Origin: Leptasterias polaris | Lineage: Eukaryota > Echinodermata > Asteroidea > Forcipulatida > Asteriidae | NCBI GenBank assembly: GCA_037783415.1 | Contig: JAZGTN010000088.1 | Location: forward strand, 1,116,001 to 1,180,000 | Direction: 5' to 3' | Length of the DNA: 64,000 nucleotides | In this document: one piece after another, positions 46,633 to 59,300 of the stretch | How the letters are laid out: each line of letters begins with the position of its first letter | Position numbering within the stretch: the stretch's first letter is position 1 | The notes under the pieces: generated by a model | Told to the model about the DNA's origin: nothing | Database searches by the model: none | The model's input: the letters and a program-made list of their open reading frames with translations, nothing else | Made by a program: the position numbers and the translations under genes

Positions 46633-47329
46633 TCCCAAATCCTTGTTGCCATGAAATTGTTTTTTTTATGCATCTGTCCTGAGGTCCAAGTTTACGGAGA
46701 AGCTAGGTTTGAAAATAAACTTGAGTGTGTATTGTGTATGGTTTGTAACAAACAACGACCCTCATCACGCTGGCTATGATATGGAAACCTAAACTGATCT
46801 GAAAAATGATACAAAGTAATCAACCTAAGGATTTTCTATGGGAAATCTATATAAATTCTCCGCACGTCATGTTGTGACAAATAGCATATTGGTTTTCATC
46901 GGACACGTAAATGCCGATACTGTGCGAACAAAAAAGAAGAACGAATTCTAAAGTCTCTTGTCTCGAAGGTTTGCATAATGATGGCATTTACAAAATCCCA
47001 ATTCTGTGCATTATTTGCTAAATGCTAACGTGTTATTTGATAAAAGACAAGACCCAGTCTGTGTACATGTACATGAAGTGAAAAATGACAATCTGTGCAG
47101 CAAGGTAAAACATGTAGAAACACAGCGTTGAGGGAACATTATAAGGATCTACATTTATTGTCGGTGAGCTTTCCAGATTAAAACTACATCTAATCCTTTT
47201 TGCTGTTGTCTTGTTCCTTTTTTAATTATTTTGTTATAAAGTGTTGTACAGCAAAATGTATCAAACATTGGTAAATTGGTGCATAAAATGCATTGGTATC
47301 CTTTTACAGGCCTTGTGCTAAAGCTTTTT

Positions 47330-47660
47330 AAAAAGTAGACTACCGGGCTAGTAAACAGTGCATTTTACTTGCCCCCCTGGAAGTTTTAGTAGCCCAAATT
47401 TTAAACATGTAATCCCCAAAACTGTATCTTTCTGATTGTACATGTATATTTATTAATGATAGCGACCACAACCAGTTTAATGGTCAAATGAAATAACATG
47501 CACTTGCTCAGTAATATATACTATAAACATTTTAAAAAAACATTGAAGAAATATGATCATTATTAAGGAGTAGGTTGGGCATTTTTTTACAAGTTGAGAA
47601 GTTGTGTTCGTTAGCCCACAGCAGTTTTTACTATTAAGACAATGTACGCCGGGCTTGTGT
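47330..47660. repeat. Interspersed repeat shared with 39955-40300
   Basis: AGACTACCGGGCTAGTAAAC, ATTTTACTTGCCCCCCTGGA, AGTTTTAGTAGCCCAAATTT and GCCGGGCTTGTGTTAAAGG. It abuts the family C MITE at 47660. Confidence 0.65.
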
Positions 47661-48300
47661 TAAAGGCAATGTACCTTTTGTTGTTTTAACTGTTCGATTG
47701 TTTTAATCCTATATAAATGTAGATATACATAAATGTACAATAAAAACAACTTGTGAAACTTGTGAAAATTTCATTTCAAAAGGTGGTCACAATTTTTGAG
47801 ATATTATGTCTCACCGAAAATCCGGAGCGAATAGATAGGTTGCAGTATGACGTAAGTCGGCCATCTTTACGGGCAATTTGGAACACACAGTCATGCGTTG
47901 CGCGTGAGAACGGCGTGCAGGACGCGCACATTTCATAAAACTCATTGCATGATTGGTTAGTGAATGACGCGGCTGCGTTAATAATTTGAGCGCTTGACGC
48001 GCCTGCAAGCCAAAATGTGATTTGCCCGTAAAGATGGCGTCTACTGGGAACTATCTATATGTCCACGCCTGAAGAATAATCCCTTATAGGAATACACAAT
48101 CTGAGAAGGGTTTTTGAGAGTAACGCTTCTCAGATTCAAATTTTGGGGCAAACAAAAATTATATCTTTTTATACAACCACATTACTTCGAAGTGAAATGC
48201 TTAATACTATCGAAAGCTGCTGTAAGCTTCTAACCAATAAGTTTGTATGGTATTACCATTAATTTAAAGAGTGATGTCCAAACATATACCCTCCCTTAAG
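47660..48300. mobile_element. MITE family C carrying a nested insertion
   Basis: Outer ends TTAAAGGCAATGTACCTTTT and CATATACCCTCCCTTAA, with TTTAATCCTATATAAATGTA and AATTTCATTTCAAAAGGTGG inside. It is about 640 bp instead of 370 because a separate inverted-repeat element lies at 47861-48037. Confidence 0.83.
47861..48037. mobile_element. Nested 177-bp inverted-repeat element
   Basis: CCATCTTTACGGGCAA (47861-47876) and TTGCCCGTAAAGATGG (48022-48037) are perfect 16-bp inverted ends. The interior is GC-rich (GCGTTGCGCGTGAGAACGGC), unlike the host MITE. It interrupts the phrase that reads GGAGCGGTTATGTCCACGCA in the 56561 copy. Confidence 0.8.
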
Positions 48301-49257
48301 GGTGAGCTCTGATCTCCTTGCTCTATGCTCCGATTAACATTATAACAACAAATGGAAATCCTAACACAAGTTAAAAGTGTATGCCCTAGTGTCATTTGGT
48401 TTTGAATCATGAATCCCCTGGTAATTCAACACCAAATTATTTGGACCTTGATTCCTGGCCCAGCTGTAAGCAGTTTTGTTATTAATTGTGTTAATAGAGT
48501 TTCCAAATCGACAACTTTGTCAATAGGATTTCAGAGAATTTTGGCGGGTCAGGGTTTTACACTATGTATGGGACCATGGGGTAGATGAAGATCCACATGA
48601 AAGGTTTTCATGCATGTACAGTACCCTAAACCAGGCAGTCAAGGTGAAAGGTTGCCACACAATAGTCGCTGGAAACAAAAGGTTGCAAGCCAGCTGGCTT
48701 GGACATCTTTCCATGAGCTCAGAGCATGTTTCTCTCTCTCTGCTGCAATTGTCCTCTTCAGCCATGGAGGAAGGGATAATTAGTGGCTGTAACATGCCTG
48801 AGGGTCTTGGGATTTCTAATCAAGCATGTTTGAAAAAGGTGCATTTGTAAGGCTTTAATTTACCAAATAGATGCATTTATACGGCTTTGATTAACTAAAT
48901 AGATGAAATATCAACTTGTGGCACGCCAAACTCTTACATCTCCAAGGAGGAGAGTAAAAACATGTAGCAATAGACTAGTTGTTTTTTTGCTCTATTGTTA
49001 AAAGCATATTGTCATGTAAACTTGTAAATTATAAGTTATTATCTGAGAATAGGATGGGAGAGTTAAATTTTTTAAAGGATCAAAACATGAGGCCGTATTT
49101 ATAGTTCTACATCTACATGTACGTCCATGGTAATACACATAAAATCAAAGAAACATTTCCTGATGTCGTTACAGAGCATGCCAGGTAAGCCTAATGCATG
49201 CAGGGTATTTACATGTAACAGTAAATTACTTCCAAATGTGATAACAAAGAGGTGACC

Positions 49258-49575
49258 GACATGTCGTGGCTGAGTGGCCTAGTTAAACTAGACCCAAGCT
49301 CTGGCGTTGTCAGCAGCAGAGTGTGGGTTCGAGTCCCGGTCTTGACACTTGTGCCCTTGAGCAAGGCACTTAACCATGATTGCTTCTTAAACAGTTGGGA
49401 ATGTAGGGCTTTCTGCTCTACCACCAGCCAGGCTCCTCCTAGTGGATGATACCCATGCTTACGGACTGTGAAGGGGGTAACCCTGTTTCAGCCCCGGGAG
49501 TAGGTGGCAACGTGCCCCTGGTGACAATTGATTTGGATCGACAGCCGTCCAGCCTTGTGATGTTAGGCGCTTACG
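49258..49575 (+). mobile_element. tRNA-derived SINE, subfamily 1
   Basis: ATGTCGTGGCTGAGTGGCC (box A), AGTGTGGGTTCGAGTCCCGG (box B), then CTTGAGCAAGGCACTTAACC and GTGGATGATACCCATGC. Colinear with 5460-5757 and slightly longer. Confidence 0.87.
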
Positions 49576-49764
49576 CTATCTCTTAAAAAAATATTTATAC
49601 ATGTACACATTGTACAAGAAGAGTTGCCTCAAAGTTTTTGACAATATTCTGGTGTAAATTTATCACACTACATTGAGATATTTCCTTTCTTTTAAAGAAC
49701 ACATGTAGCTTATCACTTGCTCCCATGTGTGTACTCATGTAGGCCTGCATGGCGATCATGTGGC

Positions 49765-50173
49765 ATTGTGACGGAGCAGTCAAGTGCACCAGACTCAAGC
49801 TCTGGTGCTTCTGATCACGGAGTGTGGGTTCGAGTCCACGTCTGGACACTTTTGTCCTTAAGCATGGCACTTGAACATTATTGCCTCAGATGGATTGTAA
49901 ACTTAATGGGTTGCAAAGCAGTAGGTCTTGTGTATTGTGAATACACATAAAAACCCAGTACGTGTTTTGTTAAGAGAAGGGGTTTGCCCTGGTGTTTTCT
50001 GGTATAGTTGGCTGCAGATTGAACCACAGCACCTTGTACATTGTAAACCATTACATGGTGCTATGTTTTGAACACATGAGTCTAATAATTTGAACATACA
50101 TGTGGCTCCATTCCTCGTAGACAAATAATGAGAGCTTTTGAGGCACCCTCAAGTGTGACAAAGCGTATTATTG
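49765..50173 (+). mobile_element. tRNA-derived SINE, subfamily 2
   Basis: GTGACGGAGCAGTCAAGTGC (degenerate box A), GAGTGTGGGTTCGAGTCC (box B), then TTAAGAGAAGGGGTTTGCCC and TTACATGGTGCTATGTTT, ending near GACAAAGCGTATTATTG. It lies about 100 bp before the coding exon at 50270. Confidence 0.82.
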
Positions 50174-50269
50174 TAATTCAAATCAGCCAGACTAATTGAT
50201 GGGATCCCTTACAGTCAGTAAATTAATTGACACATTTTCTTGTTTCTTATTTTTCTTTTGTACATGCAG

Positions 50270-50355
50270 TATGGAGCAAGGGGAGGGATCATCTCAGAAT
50301 AGTCCCATTGGCTCCCACGTTAGCAGCAGCTTCTTCGATAGTTCACTCCCGATTA
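50270..50355 (+). CDS. BAZ2B: BAZ2-like exon with the start codon
   Basis: The acceptor TTTTGTACATGCAG ends at 50269; one base later ATG (50271) opens MEQGEGSSQNSPIG then SHVSSSFFDSSLPI. The donor ATTA|GTGAGT follows 50355, leaving phase 1. An acceptor directly before the ATG means at least one upstream non-coding exon exists. The frame upstream of the ATG does not extend the protein across the acceptor. Confidence 0.7.
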
Positions 50356-53300
50356 GTGAGTACAAAGTTTGTCAAATGTGACGAGATCATAAAGTTTTAC
50401 CACGTTGTTGCAATAAATTGACGAAGAAAGCTGCTTTAAACTGTTCAACTTATTACTATTCAGCTCCTTTAAACTATTTGTATAAAATTCAACAACTGTG
50501 TGTGATTTCCTGAAACAAGAACAAAAAAAGAAACCTTGTAAGTACAGGTACACACTGCAATTGCAAACTGAGGCAAATCTTCCTTATTCTAGCTAACTTA
50601 CTCTGAAATTGTGCAAAAAATACAAGGAAACTTAGACCTTGCTCAAATCCTTGCTGGAAATAAACATAAGTGCAAAAACACAGCCTACTATATTGGCCTA
50701 GCTAAAACTTATAGACGACTGACGGCGAGACTAACTCTGGGCGGCGAATCACCAACTTACACAGACAACATATCAATCCGCGACACTGAACGAGCGTAGC
50801 CCTGCTATACTAACTTCCATCCAAAAAAGCAAAAAGGTAGTGCGTTGTAAATCGCCTCGTACATGTATATCGAAGAACAACAATATGAATCCACTAACAT
50901 GGAAATTAGTAAACACCTGAACATAACGTAGATAAATCCTAATCTCCTAACAATTAAAACCACCAGCGATAATGAGAACTGAAGAAGGGAAAGTCCTACG
51001 CAAGACCAGCGCACCCCTAAAACAATGGCGCAGGCTCCCCGCACTGAATACATGCAACCATATCTAGGCAGTAACTGTACGGAGGATTAAACAACAAACG
51101 ATCTAAAACGTCTCTAAAGAACATATTACGGAGTATTGCAAACCCACAGATCGAACCTGCCAAATCCTGACATAATCTTACAAAAGATGAATAAGGTCTA
51201 CATACCTTAAAACGGCAATAAACTTGGTCAAAAAGGGGAATCTGGAGAGTAAAACTTTAACGTTGAAACTTTACGAAACTCGTGTGTAGAAGTGCTTAGT
51301 CTTGAACTCAAGGCGCACAGTAACAATGAACTTCACGCGTCAAGGGAAACAGTAAACATGTCATGTCATGACATCAAACTTTCATCAGTTCTGTCTTGAC
51401 CAACTTCTTGACATTAATGAAACTGTAATTTTACATAATACGTACACATGTACATCAGATGTGTGGGATTTTTTGTTTTTTCCACATTTCGGGATCTTCT
51501 CAAAATCTCCTTGGTTCTTAAAATTCTCTTAAGAGCAATCACCGAATGGAGAAAGAACATTCTGTGAGGTTTTGGCTCCAGATTAAGGGGGAACCCAGGC
51601 CCACGAGCAATTTTTAGGAATTTTTGCTTTCTAAAAATTAGTTAATGGCCTGACGTTTCAACCTTAGCAGAGTCTTTGTCTTATAGCATTCGCGAAAGAC
51701 TCTACTAGGGTTGAAACCTCAGGGCATTATCTATTTGTTTGCATTTATACCATGCAGGTCCTTTTGGTTGGTAAGCAGTTTGCAACAGCTAATTATATTT
51801 TTTCTGTATTTTTACTTTCATCATCTAATGCAATTCACTATGCAATTCTCATGCCTATTGATTCTGTAGTAAATGAAAATTTTAGATAAGTTCGGTCTCA
51901 AATCAAGCCCACATTTTTTTTTTGGATAATTAAGTGTTCTCCATAATATTACTTCAAAGGAATTTTCCTTTAAAAACTAACTCTGAATGACTGTGCATTT
52001 TTAAAGTTATAATACTTATTGTAATGAAAAACGTTTCAGTATCAAGTCCAAACTAATATGTGTGACTCACTATTAGAGCAGACACTTCTAGACTTCATTA
52101 GGCAGTTTAATCTGTGGTCATTCTCGGACACTGTCTGATGAGACAGACCCGAACATAAATCCTAAGGCTTCTAGGAGCCCACAGTTGTCACAGACTTTGT
52201 AGAGCATTGAATTGAAATTTGCTAGCCCAAGCAGCTGACCTGCCAAAATGGCAGGCAGTTTTCCCATTACTTATGACTGGTTCCCGGAAGTTTAAGCTTT
52301 AGAGAAATTGATATTTTTTGGTAGCTTGTGAGGGGCTACATGTACATTGCGGTAGGCCTATTTGGCAGGATGTGGAAATAATGTAAGGTGTCCAAATTTG
52401 ATGTAAATTGAAAAGAGAGGGCATCCAAAGCAGGCCTGGAATTTCATCTTTGAGAGGGCAAGGCCATTTTTATTTATTTTGCAAGGAGCATTTTCATTGG
52501 AAAATCTTAAAGTTTAAAGGAAATTTTTGAAGGGGCACCAAGGCCAAGACCAGGGCCTCCATTTAATTCCAGGCTTACAATTAGTCAGCTTGACAGATAG
52601 AAAAGGGGGTTGACATTGTGGATGTACTGTTGAGTGTTGGGGAGTCTGAATAACACCCAGTCTCCCCTTTGGCTAAAAACATAACTATCAGATAAATTGG
52701 GTCCAGGTTGCTAAGCTTACAGCAGGCCTGATACCATAGAGGCAATGGAGGCAGTTGCCTCCATTGCCCCATGTCGTGGCCTTGGTGCCCCTTGAAATGT
52801 TGCAATAGAGATTTACAGTTTCATCATTTATTGAGAAAGTGCCTATTGCCTTGGTGCCCTTGCCCCTTTCAAAATGAATCATCAGAGTTCGCTTATTTCT
52901 GTTTGTGATTGATCTTGTATGGTGTTCACTTTGAAGCACGTACAGTGACATGGTTCTCAGTTTAAGGTCTTGCCCTTTGCTATCTACACTGATTAAGTAA
53001 ATTCCAATCTCCTGCCCAAGTGTTGATAACGAAAACACTCAAAATCACAGTACATAATGTTGTCGTTCTTGTCTCCCACACCAGGCCAGCCACTGTACTC
53101 GCAACCCTCTACCAGTCACCACGATTCTTTCCCCATCATATCCCACATACCCAGTGCCTTTTCCATGTTCCCACACAATGCGTACTCCGCTGCAGCGGCT
53201 GCCGCTGCTGCCGCTGCTGCAGCACGACCTCTGGGGTCAGAGTTCGGAGGATTGGGTTCGTTGAGCGAGACACTGAGCAGCCCTCTACGATCGCCGACGT

Positions 53301-56300
53301 CTGTGGCTACGCACAGTCCCATCAGCCCATCCACAGGTGAGAGTGAAGAGTTATCATCCAGAATAAGAATCTTTAAATCATTTAGAAAATAAAATAATAA
53401 AAAAGCCTTAAAATCGCACTGAGATCATCCATAAATTTATTTGCAAACTAAATTTTTCGAGGACTGTTTACTTCAAGTCTCTTTGGGTCCAGATGCACAT
53501 TCAGGGTGATTTTGAAGTCTGACTAAAAGTTAGAGTTTCAAATAGTTTACACATTTTCATTTTTCAGAGAAAATTTGAAAAGTTGTCCAAAAATTCCAAA
53601 ACACTTGTATCAGAATGTTTTTTGAAAAACATATATTTGTTTAAAGTCTCACAAACTAACAGATTTTTTTTACTAGTCTGTGAGACTTAAAAAAAAAATG
53701 TTTTTCAAAAAACATAGTTGTTTGAATGTTCTCATACATGCACTGCATTGTAAAAAGAGTTCAGTTTTAACTGTCACCAGCCTATGATTTTATATTTGTG
53801 GTTTGATAAATATTTTGCAATAAAAGAAAAATGTAAATTGTACATGTAATGTGGCTGGATTTGAAAATATTCAACATCTGTAGATGATGTAACTTATGAC
53901 ATCACAACCAAAAAAGCCCATTGGGTGAAAGGTCAGCAGGCAGAAAGTGTACATCAGTCTGTTGAAGAACTTACCACACCTTTATTGAGCAACTTAACAA
54001 AAACCTAGTTTTTCGGGGGGGGGGGGCAAACTTTATGTGGTTATCCTGGGGATGATTTACCAGGGTGTAAAAATCCTTCAGAGTTCTTTGTCTGCCATAA
54101 AATGACCTGGCATGTACGTACACAGTCACAGTTTTGTGTGAATAGTGTACGTACATGTACATAATGTGTTTTTCTACTACATGTATTCACTTGAGACAGT
54201 CATAATAACTTTCCTCAGTTATTTCAAGCGAACATAGTTCTGATTGTGCTTTTACAAAATGATGATTCTGTGAAATGACATGCTATTAATGCTTTTGACA
54301 CTAATCCATCTCTTTGTTCCTCTTTCATCAATCATCTTTGTACTCCCCATCTAGGGTGGTCCTTTGAGGCCAGTGCACAATTGTTTAGTCTGGCAACGCT
54401 AGGTGATTACAAACCTACTTTTGATTAAATTCTAAACCCCAGGTTTCCTTTTCCTTTTTCCTCTTGTTTTGCTGTTGTTGCTTCTGTTATTGATTTTGTT
54501 TTTTCTCTCCTTTTGATTTCTATCAAGTAGTATGTAGCTGGTGTTACTGCAGCTTTGTGGTGTTTCTGTATTATTTTAGATAGATGCTTTTTTGTTATGG
54601 ATGGTAGAGACATGTGGACGTGGCCAATTGGCGTAGAGATGCAGTTTACAAGGGGACAGTGGTCTGTGACAGCTTTGGTACATGTGTCATGCATGTATGC
54701 GTATAACCAGTAAATGTTGGTGTGTCAGTTGTCGGGGGGGGGGGGGGGGGGGGGGGCAATGAAGGCATTTGCCTCCATACCCCAGGTTGTCACCTTGGTG
54801 CCTCTTGAAATATTCCAGTAGAAGTTTAATTATTCTCCATGGAGAATTAAAAGAAAAACATGTTCTATGCAAGTTCGCCTCGAGCAAGGCTCTCAGCTTC
54901 TCTTGGTAAGGGGCTACAAGAAGAAAACATTTCAAGATGAAAATACATGTAACTCGAGTGAGCTGAAGGTAGGAATTGATATTCCTCTTAAAACAGTTTA
55001 GATTGTAGGATGGAGGGAAACACGCACCAGGCAAGGATTTCCAAAGAGATGCAGTACATGGAATAAAGTCCTTTATTAACCCTAACTCCCAAAGCGTTTT
55101 TACTAGAATCCACCCCTAACCCAACACATTCCAACAGCTTATACTACCATGAGATGGGAACTGTGCCCAATCTTAGGTGGACGATACACAACCTAACAAA
55201 CTCCAACAGGCTTTTTTTGTTTGATTTTGTTGGAGTGTGTACACTTGGCATGTGCAAAAATTTGATCAGTGAAATCACACAGTACCCAACATAACATAAT
55301 CCAACAACTATCTCATTAGACCATGGAGGAAAGAGCAATGCCAGACATGTACATTTCACACATCCACCATACCCACTCAATCAAATTCCAACACCATTAC
55401 TTGTCAGCAAGGATACACAATCCCACAGAATCAAACACCCAATCCTAACTTCACTGTACTTAACCTAACAAAATTAAACACTTTGCCCTGTTTGAATTTG
55501 TAGGGTATGGGAGGGTTAGGGTTAAGGACAAAAAAGCCTTGCTCTCACAAAACCAAAGTATCATGCCTGAGTGTGGGGTTGGGTGGGGATTGGGGTTGGG
55601 GGGGAACCAATCAAACACCTTGACACATATTTCCCTTCTGAACTTGATGAAAACATTTGAGAGAAAAAAAAGAGGGTGTTATCAAATGGGTTACATGTAC
55701 ATGTACATGTAGGTTATCAGATGGTATCGTATGTACTATGTTCTGTAGGTCTACAGGTTGTACATACATGTATGGTTCTAAGTACGTTCATTGTACTTCA
55801 AGTACAGACACTTGTACTTTTTCTACCGGGTCTTTTGAGGACAAATTTGGCGAATACATTAGGCTACAATGTATCATGAATACTTTAGTGGAAAAAGTTT
55901 GCAGTTGAATAGTGTTTAACCCGGCACCCCTCACAATGTACATGTATGTTTCTTGACATGCCAGTTCATACATTACTAGAAACCTCCAGAGAAATATTTC
56001 CCTCTGAATTGAACGTCAAGAAAACAGGCATGATACAGTCCTTCTGATTTGAAAATCACAGGCGTGTGGAAAAAAAGCACACCTGGTTTTTTTCTAGGCG
56101 ATTTTGCCTAGTGCCAAATTTGTGGTACAGGACTGAGAGTCCAAATAAACTTAGCCATATCAAGAGCTTAAGAGAATGGGGTTGTTTATTGTTCATTTCC
56201 ATGGCAATGCTTGATTTTGATTTTATGACGTTATTTTATTTTACAAATTATGAAGTATGATTACGCTGGATATGTACATGTACATGCCAAGGTGTGCATT

Positions 56301-59300
56301 CAGGCGTGTGATTATTGGCACTTGTGGGGAGGCTTTTAAGCGTGCGTTTGCGTGGGGGTGTGATAGCTGGCTTCAATAAATCAGAAGAACTGATGATATT
56401 CTTCCTACCTGAGTTTCGTTTTTGTTCCCTTGGGAAAAATCAGAAAAATTCTGATTAAATAGCCTGAAATGTGTAATGTAGGTCAATCCTTGGACTCAAT
56501 AAAAGATATAATTTTTTATTTTTTTCCCAAGGACCAAATTTCAAACGTGAGAAAATAACATTTAAAGGCAAAGTATACCTTTGGTTTTTGGAACCGTTTG
56601 ATTGTTTTAATCCTATATAAATGTATACAATAAAACTAACCTGTGAAAATTTCATTTCAAAAGGTGGTAGCGTTTTTGAGACATCGGCAAAAATCCGGAG
56701 CGGTTATGTCCACGCAGGAAGAATAATCCTTAGTTGGAATGCACAATCTGAGAAATGTTACTGACAGTGATGTTTCTCAGATTCAAATTTTGGGGATAAA
56801 AACATTTTCCATAACCACATTACTTCAAAGTGAAGTGATTCTCATAATGCTTGATACTATCGAAAGCTGCTGTAGGCTTCTGACCAATAAGTTTTTATTG
56901 CCATTAATTTTAAGAGTGATTACCAAACGTATACAGACCCTTTAAAGTCCTACACAAGTCCCAAATCACAAAATGTTGCACTTTCATGAGGCGTGCAACT
57001 TCTCAGCGAATCCGCTGATTTCTTCCTGGTGTTTTTCCCTCGGGTTCTTTTGTGCCATTGGAAACTGGCTGCTTTTGTGTACGTACATTATTAACAGTAG
57101 ACAATTAGTTTTTTTTTAAGTGAACAATTACTTTCTAGCCTTGTCATGCTTGTATCATTTACATTGTGATGCACATTTGCAATGTTGTTCCTCAAAGTTG
57201 TTATCATTGAGTATTAAAGTACATGAAATGAAAGGGTGTTATTTAAAACATAATTTTCTGATGAGAAATTTTGACCTGGAAATTATACATTGTGCATACA
57301 TATGTACATAATCCGTGTGATGTAATCGACATTAAAAAGCAGCTGTTGGATGGTGCACATCACTAATGGCACATGTGTACATGTACATCTTCAGTTAAAT
57401 CTAGGGTCATAGATTGGTAAATACTTCAAAAATTTATGACCATAAAAACTTACTGACTGAGAAGCACTGCAGCTGTTGATGGTATCAACTATTCTGAGAA
57501 AGGATAAAGTAATATGGTTTAGATAATTGTTCCCCCAAAAACATTTCAATCTGAGAATCGATTCTTGCATTTGAATCGTTTAATTGATTCTTGCATTTGA
57601 ATCGTTTAATTGATTCTTGCATTTGAATCGTTTAATTGATTCTTGCATTTGAATCGTTTAATTGATTCTTGCATTTGAATCGTTTAATTGATTCTTGCAT
57701 TTGAATTGTTTCTTAGATTTCTGATTGTTGGTGTCCATTTGCGAATGCTGGGGCCAGAGATGCAGTTGGTACACGCTGTAACCTCGCTAAAAGTGGATGT
57801 ATTCGGCGTTCATAAGAAAATACAGTGATTTTTTTTTTACTGTTTTCCCAGCAAGTAGACACTGTATTCAGCTGAATCTTTCACCTTTGATTTTGATAAT
57901 ATTGCCTATAAATTAGCATTACATTGACAAAGATCAATCTAGGATCCTACCTTATGATATTAAATGATACATATGCAACCTAAGTCTCTGAGTTTTTAAG
58001 TTACTTATTTTATTGAGAACAATTTTATTTTGCTTCTCAGTGTACACATGTACATGTACACCAAACACGAGGTCTCTTGATTAAATCTTTTATTATTACA
58101 GTTGTCTGTTAATGTTAAAAAATAAAACTTTCCAATACTGGGAAAATTTCAGATTTTCACCTCCAGTAGGAACCAACAAAAAAGGGGTTGGTGCAAAATC
58201 ATTTCTTGGCGTAACGCCTGTTTCGTATACATGAACACATTGGTTTTTTTGTGACGATAATGATCACTACACAGGTTACACACTGTTTTTCTAATGGTGT
58301 GACTGCAAGAAAATTCACTCCACCTTCACAAATCGCGTAGAACCAGGCTTTAAAACTCTTGCTGTACCAAAATTACCTTTAGTGTATTTGAACCTTAACA
58401 TGATGGTACAGTGTACATGTAGATACATGTTAGAAATAGAGTTTGTTCTGTGATGATAGGGTGGTACATGTACAATGGCAGTCATGACGTACAGTATTTA
58501 ACTGTAATTTTGAAACTGGCCAAGTGTGTAGTACACCACAAACCAGGCATGGCAGGAAACGATTTCATCCAGCAATTTTGCATAGCAAAATATTTAGACT
58601 GAACTTGTTTTGTGCACACTGAATGCTAATATTGAGTAGCAACTCCTGATTTTTGAGTAGCAACTGATGCATTTTGTGTAGCAATTTGCTCTGCTATACA
58701 AGGGAAATCGTTCACTGCATGGAATTCTCCCAACTTGGGTCTGATTTCTGATTGTTTTGCCCTTGGTAAAACCAGAAAATTGTGATTTAAAAAAGCCTGA
58801 AGAGTCTACTAAAACCTAGCTGTACCAAATGTACATGCAGCCCTTGTACTCGATAAAATGTTCCTATTTTTTCCAAGAAATTTTTTTCATGCAGGCTGAT
58901 GCAGGCTTAAAAAATTACTTCAAACACAGGTGAGAATATTATCTACTGGTACACTGCATAAGGCCGTTAGGGATCCATGACTTATGTGTCTACATTTTTT
59001 GCAAGGTGAAATGACACTGGGTATGATGTACAATATGTATGTTCAATGTCCACAGAGATCGCAGATAAGTAGTGGACATGCACACAAGTAAACTACACAC
59101 CTTTGGATAGCGATGCATGTTTTTTTTTTTTGCGTAGTGTACATGTATGCCCAAGCTTTCCACGCTTTCTGTTAATGTTCTTTGCACTGTCATCTTATTA
59201 TTATGCCTGCTCATTAGTGCATTATTTTGATGTGCATCCTTATGTACAGTGTGTACAGTTTAGATTAGGATCGTGGTGTTTGTTGGCCACATTTTACAGT

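Noticed and set aside
53116..53334. 72-codon minus-strand frame with poly-Ala
   Set aside because: Mirror of the real BAZ2-like exon; alternating GCN/NGC codons read as Ala on both strands.
54734..54756. Regulatory G-quadruplex
   Set aside because: A single long G-run next to a repeat; length is unreliable and nothing ties it to a promoter.
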